Assembly (NCBI GenBank): GCA_900199595.1
Contig: FZRB01000009.1
Span: 99,218-136,362, forward strand
Source: Lachnospiraceae bacterium
Lineage (GTDB): Bacteria > Bacillota > Clostridia > Lachnospirales > Lachnospiraceae
Direction of reading: 5' to 3'
Length of the DNA: 37,145 bases
Position numbers and translations under genes: made by a program. Positions 31,398 through 37,145 of this stretch are shown in pieces. The notes under the pieces are model-generated. The model saw only the letters and a list, made by a program, of their open reading frames with translations, searched no databases and had not been told where the DNA came from. Position 1 is the first letter of the stretch; every line of letters begins with the position of its first letter.

Positions 31398-34076
31398 TTA
31401 TTTTCTCCTATACAAAAGTCCGAAGGTTCCGGGGCCGCAGTTAAGTGCAATAACCGGTGATGCCTTCTGGAATATAATCCTGTCAAACTTCATTTTTTTA
31501 TTAATTTCTTTTTCTATCAGATTCAGATCCTTCTGACTCATTCCCACATAGGTAACAAACAGAAGCCTGTTATCAATACTCTGAGGGAAACGAAGTTCTC
31601 TGTCGATATAATGGATCCAGGAATTCTCCTGGGAACCGAAGAATATCCTGCCTACGCGGATACGTCCCTTCTTCATTCTGAGAACAGGTCTCATCAGAAT
31701 AGCGTTAGAAATAACATTTATCCAGTTATCTACCTGTCCTGCCCTGGTCATATATTTCAGACTACTTACAACGAAGCTGGTAGAAAAGCTGGTACGTTCA
31801 TTCTCCAGTGTAGTCTTTATCATATCGGCGCTGAGGCCCTCTCTTACCAGGCGACAGGCCTCAAGTGCCATAAGTCCCTGACCACTTGAAAGATGTCCTG
31901 TATCAACAACCGTAACATTATCAAAGGCTTCCGCAGCCTCAACGGCCATAGGACATCCACTATCATTTACATCCTTTGAAATGGAAACATGGATTATGTT
32001 GTGCGCGTGTGAGAGAAGGCCTGCAAAAAAGGCTTCATATTCCTCTACTGACGGGGCTACATTTCGAGCCACATTGTCCCCGTTCTCCATATACGAAACC
32101 AGACCCTGAGATTCTATCTCTACTCCATCAGTGAATACACCTTCATTCGTCCTTATCTTGTGAGGAATAACAGCTATCCTGTATTTTTCTATGAGATCCG
32201 GCGAGATATCCGCCACGCTGTCTGTGGAAATAATAACCTCAACTTTTCTCTCATGCTCATTCAGCCAGGACATACTCTCTTCTACTATTTTATCATCAGA
32301 ATAAACCAGATGAACCAGATCCTTCGGAAGAAGTCTGAGACACTCATTTTCAAGAGCCTCTCCACTGGTCGGCTTGACGAGATATCCATCAAAGCCCTCT
32401 GATGAATAGAAAGCCTTGTTATCTGAACCGGCATTTGCCGTAAGTGCCACAACCTTGGAAGCTCTGCACATACCGCCCACCTGATTTTTTATCCGGTGAA
32501 GACATTCTATTCCGTCCATCTCAGGCATCATGTGATCCATGAAGATGAGGTGATATTCCTTGGAAATGGTCTTTTCAAGAGCAGCGGCACCACTGTCTGC
32601 TGTATCTATCTGAATCTTTGTATCTCTGAGAAGCTTTGTAACAACCAGGAGATTGGAAGCATTATCATCCACCACCAGCACCTTTGCATCAGGCGCATCA
32701 AAACGCTTCACATACTCGGACCGGTGGGACATGGAGCCCTTTATCTCAGAGCTGTAGGTCCTCTCACCTGCCAGAGAATCACCCACCACAACCTGTGGGA
32801 TATCTATGATAAATGTAGAGCCCTTTGTATAAACACTGTTAACAGTTATATTTCCGCCCATGAGCTCAACCAGCTGCTTAACTATGGCAAGACCAAGTCC
32901 TGTTCCCTCGATATATCTGTTTTCTGTTTCATCCACCCTCTTGAAGGCCGTAAAAAGGTACGGTATGCTTTCCTTTTTTATACCGATACCGGTGTCTGTT
33001 ACCGTAAATGTAACAATGCCCTGTTTCTCTTTTCCTTGTCTGAACTGTATGGAAAGAGTCACGGAACCTTCAGAGGTATACTTGATCGCATTGTTAAGTA
33101 TATTGATCAGTATCTGCTTTATACGGACTTCATCACCGTACAGATCTGTAGGAAGATTCGGGTCTATATCCGTATGGAAGCTGAGTCCCTTTTCTTTAGC
33201 CCGCATCCAGAACATGCCGACTATCTCGGATATCATATCACCGATATTGTAATTAACAGGCGCCAGTTCCATTTTACCTGACTCGATCTTAGACATATCA
33301 AGGATGTCATTGATGAGGTGAAGAAGCATCTTACTTGCTGAACGCACATTGTTCGCATCCTCCGCAACCTCTTCGGATATATCCTCTCTGAGGATCATCT
33401 CATTCAAACCGATGATCGTATTGATAGGTGTTCTTATCTCATGACTCATGCTGGAGAAGAAGGAATTCTGGGATTTATTCAGATCATCGATTTCTCTCAG
33501 CTGTTCCTCGGAGCGGTGATAGGCTTCTCTTAGAATTCTGACCTCAAATTCAATAAGGAAACATACGAGTGTACACACCAGAATTACGGAAATCAGTGAA
33601 TCCTGGAACACCATTTCTTCGTCATGCATGGTGATCATCTCAGGATGCAGATACTGGATGAAGTAGCAGATGATTATTACAATTATATTTGCTCCCATCA
33701 GGAACCATCTTCTTCGTCCGGTTATTATCATACAGGTGAATACCGTACAGAATATAAACCAGATAGGAGATCCGCCGTTGATTCCGCCTCCCGTGATAAA
33801 TGTAACAGGCATGACAATAAAGATAAGAAGCGCAGCAACTATAGTTGCACACAGCTGCACCTTATTATAGTGAAATGCTACGTAGGCTATAATACCAAAT
33901 ACAACAAATGCTATTCCCATAGTCACTATATCTTCGGTGCTTTCGCCTATAACTATTCCGACTATCATGATAACGAAAAGTGCAGACATGGCAACAAGCG
34001 TAAGCAATATCAGCATACGCTCCTGTGCATCCTTATTCTGATCAAAAAGTCCGGATATCCATTTCTTAAAACGCAT
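31398..34076 (-). CDS. Membrane hybrid histidine kinase fused to a DegV (fatty-acid-binding) domain
   Basis: The 892-aa product has six membrane helices (about 21-178) and a short coiled linker. HisKA carries His212 (SMSHEIRTPINTI). The ATPase domain has an N box (NILNNAIKYT, Asn329), DTGIGI (361-366) and GTGLGL (391-396). A receiver (464-584) has acidic pair Asp470-471, phospho-Asp514 (IFMDHMMPEMDG), Thr546 and Lys568. From about 613 to 891 a complete DegV fold follows: ISTDSVADISPDLIEKYRIAVIPHKI, YMENGDN..RNVAPSVEEY, VTVVDTGHLSSGQGLMALEA, LKYMTRAGQ and GPGTFGLLY. DegV/FakB proteins bind fatty acids and hand them to a kinase for phospholipid synthesis. The usual SG motif is altered (ISKDVNDSG), and the residues before GPG are NC rather than the His-containing pair, so binding may be changed. 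The HPt partner is encoded in the preceding gene (16-base gap). Confidence 0.92.
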   Translation of the reverse strand: MRFKKWISGLFDQNKDAQERMLILLTLVAMSALFVIMIVGIVIGESTEDIVTMGIAFVVFGIIAYVAFHYNKVQLCATIVAALLIFIVMPVTFITGGGINGGSPIWFIFCTVFTCMIITGRRRWFLMGANIIVIIICYFIQYLHPEMITMHDEEMVFQDSLISVILVCTLVCFLIEFEVRILREAYHRSEEQLREIDDLNKSQNSFFSSMSHEIRTPINTIIGLNEMILREDISEEVAEDANNVRSASKMLLHLINDILDMSKIESGKMELAPVNYNIGDMISEIVGMFWMRAKEKGLSFHTDIDPNLPTDLYGDEVRIKQILINILNNAIKYTSEGSVTLSIQFRQGKEKQGIVTFTVTDTGIGIKKESIPYLFTAFKRVDETENRYIEGTGLGLAIVKQLVELMGGNITVNSVYTKGSTFIIDIPQVVVGDSLAGERTYSSEIKGSMSHRSEYVKRFDAPDAKVLVVDDNASNLLVVTKLLRDTKIQIDTADSGAAALEKTISKEYHLIFMDHMMPEMDGIECLHRIKNQVGGMCRASKVVALTANAGSDNKAFYSSEGFDGYLVKPTSGEALENECLRLLPKDLVHLVYSDDKIVEESMSWLNEHERKVEVIISTDSVADISPDLIEKYRIAVIPHKIRTNEGVFTDGVEIESQGLVSYMENGDNVARNVAPSVEEYEAFFAGLLSHAHNIIHVSISKDVNDSGCPMAVEAAEAFDNVTVVDTGHLSSGQGLMALEACRLVREGLSADMIKTTLENERTSFSTSFVVSSLKYMTRAGQVDNWINVISNAILMRPVLRMKKGRIRVGRIFFGSQENSWIHYIDRELRFPQSIDNRLLFVTYVGMSQKDLNLIEKEINKKMKFDRIIFQKASPVIALNCGPGTFGLLYRRK

Positions 34077-34092
34077 AAACTATCCTCGCCTG

Positions 34093-36750
34093 TTATTCCT
34101 CATCAGGGAAAAACTCAAATATTTCTTCTTCCTCACCAGCCTCAAAGCCCTTGGCTTTAGATATGGTCTGGGTTATTTCATCATACTGCTTCATAAGCTC
34201 TTCGTGGTTTTCTTCCACGAACTCTAAGTTTCCTGCCTTTGAAGCAAGCTCCAGAGCCTTAGCTTTTGCAGAAAAACCTTCCGCTCCGATCATAAGAGAA
34301 GTGCTCTTTAATGAGTGAACAAGTATGGCATAATTCTTAAGATCCTTCTCTTTAAAATAATTATTCATTTTTTCTTTTTTATCCACAGCCTCATCAACAT
34401 ACTGCTGAAGAAGCGAATCATATAATTCCTCATCCTTCTCGCAGTATCCAAGACCTACACTTCTATCTATTCCACAGGAAGCAAGGATTTCTGTTTCTGA
34501 AGGTTCCGAAGACAGTCCATCCGGTGTTTCAACTGATGTTTTATCGGACATTTTATCGGACATTTTATCGGACATTTTATCGGACTTCTTGTCGGACATA
34601 TCGCCGGTCTGATCCGATCCGGGGGATGTTTCAGAAGCAACCTTAGCAGAATCTTCAGAAGCAGACTTTCTTGAATCTTCAGATACATCTTCATCATCCT
34701 CAAAAGTAACCAGCGCCTCAGGAAGAACCTTCTTAAGTACACGTTCCAGCTCACCCAGTTCAATAGGCTTGCTGACAAATCCGTCAAAGCCCTCAGCAAT
34801 GAACATTTCTCTTGCCGAACTGAGCGCATTTGCTGTAAGAGCTATAATTATAAAACTCTTCATGTTCTTGGTCCCGTCATAGCGTATACGCTTCATAGCC
34901 TCTACACCATCCATTCCGGGCATCATATGATCCATAAATATCACATCAAAATCTTCATTGATGCACATACTGATGGCTTCCTCACCGGATGCGGCCGTTC
35001 TGACCTCCATTCCGTACCTCTTGAATATTCCTCTGGCAACACTCAGGTTCATAGGTTCATCATCCACAACCAGAGCTCTCACGCCATCACACCTGATTTT
35101 CTTCTCAGGTGCCTCGGTAGGTGCTTTCTCAGAATTCAGAACTGCAACAACAGGAATACAGTAGAATGGCTTTCTCATTATCTGAGCCTTCGAATCCTTC
35201 GGAAGCTCATACGACGCTCTTGCCACAATGACTACCTGCATCTCAGATTCCAGCTTACTGATAAAATCACGGCTTCGCTCGTATTCCTCATCAGTAACAA
35301 AGAGATGAGTAAGCTTTACCTTATCCAGGAGCTTCGCAAGATCTGCCTCATTATCAACCCAGTGCATAGTAGTCTTTAATCCCTGAACGATATTCAGGAT
35401 CATCCTGTTGTAAAACTCTCTGACATTTGGATTACTGTATTTGCCAAGATCAAGATATGCACCCAGAGATATCTTTGATTCGTCAGCAACGATCATACAT
35501 TTTTCATCATCAACAACCTTCTGAGGAATGCTGACTCTTACTGTCGTTCCTTCACCCTGCTCGCTTAAAATAGTAATAAAACCGCCCATGGCACGGACAA
35601 AGCCCGATACTATGACCATGGATATTCCCAGACCGCCGGACCGGATCACTCTTCCGGACTGTGCCTGATAGAATCTGTTATAAATTCTGTCCAGCTCATC
35701 CTTCGACATGCCGACGCCGGTATCCCTTACCTCTATGCAGAGATTGACGCCATAGGCCTGCTTAATAACACTGAACTTTACATATACTCCACCTTCCTTG
35801 GTATACTTAAGACCATTATTGATAAGGTGGTATATAATCCTTTTCAGCTTTGTGGAGTCGCCCCTTAAAACTGCGGGTATCTCAGCATCAACATCAATTA
35901 TCAGTTCTATATCATCAGGCATGATCGGTCTCAGTTCGCTCACCAGATCGTTCAGAACTGAGGCTATCATGTAATTCTCATCATTTGTTACAAGGCTGTC
36001 CATCTCTATCTCGGAATAATCGAGGATATCTCCGACCTGATCTGCCAGACGATCACCGGCATTTAATATCTCGTTCATGTTGGCGCGCATTTCCTTATCT
36101 TCTACCTTATCAAGCATAACATTTGTTATACCAAGGATAGCATTGATAGGAGTACGCAGCTCATGTGAGAGATTTGCCATAAATGCATTCATACGCCTGG
36201 TGCTTTCATTCAGCTCCGCAATCCTTTCTCCGGACTTGCCAAAAAGAGCTGCCCAGCGTCTGATAATAGTACGCGCAAGCCAGCCGGCCATGAAAATTAA
36301 TCCTATATGAAGGATGGTTCTGGATATAAGAAGGCTGTCCCATTCGGTGCCTTGTATCGACATGACAACAACGTCATAAAGAAGAGTTACAAAATAAGTT
36401 ATCTGACATATATTTATGAGATTTATTTCGCCTGCCGTGGTATAGATCATGATCACGATCATCATCAGAAGCCCCATATCGTAGGCGCTGGTTACATGAA
36501 TTCCGTAAAAGAAAAATGATGCCATCATCAGAAGAGTAATTACCCATATCCTTACTCTGTCCGAAACGACCTGTGCTATATGCAAGCCCCAGCTCAGCAG
36601 AAGACCTGCCACCAGAAGAGGAATAGCCCACAGTTCCCATGACATCAAAATCGTCTCTGCTATAAGTCCACAGCAGAGTGCAGTATAACTCAAAAGTATC
36701 ATCAGAGGAGAAGTCTGGAAAACCCCTCCGTTTTTATTCTGATCAGACAT
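34093..36750 (-). CDS. Membrane hybrid histidine kinase with pseudo-receiver, receiver and HPt domains
   Basis: Counted from the ATG at 36750 the product has 885 aa. Five or six membrane helices lie in 14-165. HisKA has His196 (NLSHELRTPINAI). The ATPase domain has HLINNGLKYT (Asn312), DTGVGM (343-348) and GGLGIS (372-377). A receiver-like region (410-545) lacks the phospho-Asp pattern and looks like a pseudo-receiver. A true receiver (556-680) has Asp563-564, phospho-Asp607 (VIFMDHMMPGMDG), Thr639 and Lys661. An acidic and MSDK-repeat linker (683-755) leads to a C-terminal HPt domain with His812 (VHSLKSTSLMIGAEGFSAKAKALE). This is a complete internal phosphorelay (His-Asp-His). TGGGGA before the ATG at 36750 supports that start; a longer in-frame version from 36801 lacks support. 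It is first in the three-gene signalling operon. Confidence 0.92.
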   Translation of the reverse strand: MSDQNKNGGVFQTSPLMILLSYTALCCGLIAETILMSWELWAIPLLVAGLLLSWGLHIAQVVSDRVRIWVITLLMMASFFFYGIHVTSAYDMGLLMMIVIMIYTTAGEINLINICQITYFVTLLYDVVVMSIQGTEWDSLLISRTILHIGLIFMAGWLARTIIRRWAALFGKSGERIAELNESTRRMNAFMANLSHELRTPINAILGITNVMLDKVEDKEMRANMNEILNAGDRLADQVGDILDYSEIEMDSLVTNDENYMIASVLNDLVSELRPIMPDDIELIIDVDAEIPAVLRGDSTKLKRIIYHLINNGLKYTKEGGVYVKFSVIKQAYGVNLCIEVRDTGVGMSKDELDRIYNRFYQAQSGRVIRSGGLGISMVIVSGFVRAMGGFITILSEQGEGTTVRVSIPQKVVDDEKCMIVADESKISLGAYLDLGKYSNPNVREFYNRMILNIVQGLKTTMHWVDNEADLAKLLDKVKLTHLFVTDEEYERSRDFISKLESEMQVVIVARASYELPKDSKAQIMRKPFYCIPVVAVLNSEKAPTEAPEKKIRCDGVRALVVDDEPMNLSVARGIFKRYGMEVRTAASGEEAISMCINEDFDVIFMDHMMPGMDGVEAMKRIRYDGTKNMKSFIIIALTANALSSAREMFIAEGFDGFVSKPIELGELERVLKKVLPEALVTFEDDEDVSEDSRKSASEDSAKVASETSPGSDQTGDMSDKKSDKMSDKMSDKMSDKTSVETPDGLSSEPSETEILASCGIDRSVGLGYCEKDEELYDSLLQQYVDEAVDKKEKMNNYFKEKDLKNYAILVHSLKSTSLMIGAEGFSAKAKALELASKAGNLEFVEENHEELMKQYDEITQTISKAKGFEAGEEEEIFEFFPDEE
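34538..34600. repeat. 12-bp tandem repeat encoding MSDK units
   Basis: About four to five copies of a 12-base unit (ATTTTATCGGAC on the plus strand) encode the repeated MSDK of the linker before the HPt domain. A 12-base unit keeps the frame, so copy-number change would alter linker length without breaking the protein. Confidence 0.85.
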
Positions 36751-36801
36751 AGTGTATCCCCACAAAACACATAACCTTACGTCCCAAATACAACCATTCA
36801 A

Positions 36802-36830
36802 AGTATAACAATCTTCAGTCGCAAATGCAA
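36802..36830 (-). promoter_or_regulatory. Promoter of the signalling operon
   Basis: Minus-strand -35 TTGCAT (36830-36825) and -10 TATACT (36807-36802) are 17 bases apart and give a leader of about 45 bases before the ATG at 36750. Confidence 0.6.
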
Positions 36831-36877
36831 GATGACACTTTGAAGAGACAGCGTAAATTTACATTCGGAAATTAAAT

Positions 36878-37126
36878 GTGGGAACCCACCAAAGATAGCT
36901 GAGTGCTCAGCTATTAGATGCGCTGATTTTACTATACATTTAACTTCTTTGCAATACTGGGCTCCGCCCAGACCCGTCCCTCGTCGGGAAGGCAGGGAAA
37001 CAACTCTTGTTGTTTCCGGAACATAAGGGTTATCCGTGTCACTCCGTCAAGTGCTGCCCGGATGCTTCGCATCCAGCGTACTGTCACTTGACTACGTTCC
37101 CGCGCCACGATCTATAAATTATAGAT
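36878..37126. repeat. Cluster of perfect hairpins at the right edge (non-coding)
   Basis: No gene is visible in 36831-37145. Hairpins are GTGGG/CCCAC (36878-36889), ATAGCTGAG/CTCAGCTAT (36895-36914), CTGGGC-TCC-GCCCAG (36957-36971), CCCG/CGGG (36973-36988), GGAAACAAC-TCTT-GTTGTTTCC (36996-37017), GGATGC-TTC-GCATCC (37060-37074) nested in GTCAAGTG/CACTTGAC (37046-37092), and ATCTATAA/TTATAGAT (37110-37126). The middle part is GC-richer than its surroundings. It could be REP-like palindromic DNA, a structured RNA, or the terminator region of a gene beyond the edge; the sequence alone does not decide. Confidence 0.55.
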
Positions 37127-37145
37127 ATGGTTCTTTATCGCGAAA

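Noticed and set aside
32496-33281. 261-aa plus-strand ORF opposite the DegV-fused kinase
   Set aside because: It lies antisense to the receiver and ATPase domains, whose motifs are intact; composition is that of a shadow frame.

Overview
The window looks like chromosome of a low-to-medium-GC, anaerobic Gram-positive bacterium, most likely a member of the Lachnospiraceae (Clostridia; Coprococcus, Butyrivibrio or Roseburia type). The grounds are base composition, strong Shine-Dalgarno sites (GGAGG type), sigma-A promoters, intrinsic terminators, secreted proteins with Gram-positive signal peptides and lipoboxes, a FeoA-FeoB fusion, and multidomain signalling proteins of a kind frequent in that family. 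The family assignment is inference. All genes except one (a LemA-like gene) run on the minus strand. No tRNA, rRNA, CRISPR array, transposase or phage gene is visible.

Reading the minus strand from the right edge to the left: (a) 36751-37145 is a non-coding stretch dense in perfect hairpins. (b) 36750-29254 is a tight three-gene signalling operon. It encodes a membrane hybrid histidine kinase with pseudo-receiver, receiver and HPt domains; a second membrane hybrid kinase whose receiver is followed by a complete DegV-type (fatty-acid-binding) domain; and a soluble protein joining a YunG-like papain-fold domain, PAS, a degenerate GGDEF and an intact-looking EAL domain. (c) carA-carB have their own promoter and a leader hairpin. 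(d) A 94-aa orphan gene, a FeoA-FeoB iron transporter and a family 3 glycoside hydrolase follow. (e) A structured leader precedes two small membrane proteins and a secreted CapA-type metallophosphatase. (f) Next come a zinc-ribbon membrane protein, a two-gene secreted-protein locus whose first gene carries a homopolymer frameshift, a truncated BspA-like gene, and the plus-strand LemA-like gene. (g) A TetR regulator and an M23 murein hydrolase follow. (h) A strong promoter with two identical palindromic operators drives an MMPL/RND transporter and a secreted XXXLXXG heptad-repeat protein. (i) Finally ppk1, a sensor kinase, a GerMN-like lipoprotein and comEC (cut by the left edge) form one operon with overlapping or closely spaced genes.

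The strongest candidate for an undescribed system is the three-gene signalling operon. Its domain make-up suggests a phosphorelay linked to lipid sensing through DegV and to cyclic-di-GMP breakdown through EAL, with a protease-like input domain on the EAL protein. Second is the MMPL/heptad-repeat module, whose promoter has a 13-bp palindrome between the -35 and -10 boxes and another at the start of the transcript. A TetR-family gene lies less than 2 kb away.

At the non-coding level, a palindromic terminator-like repeat with core GAACCAGGTTC occurs three times, and half a copy is fused to the truncated BspA-like gene. Two other intergenic stretches are unusually rich in hairpins. All gene functions here are read from motifs by eye; no database search was run.
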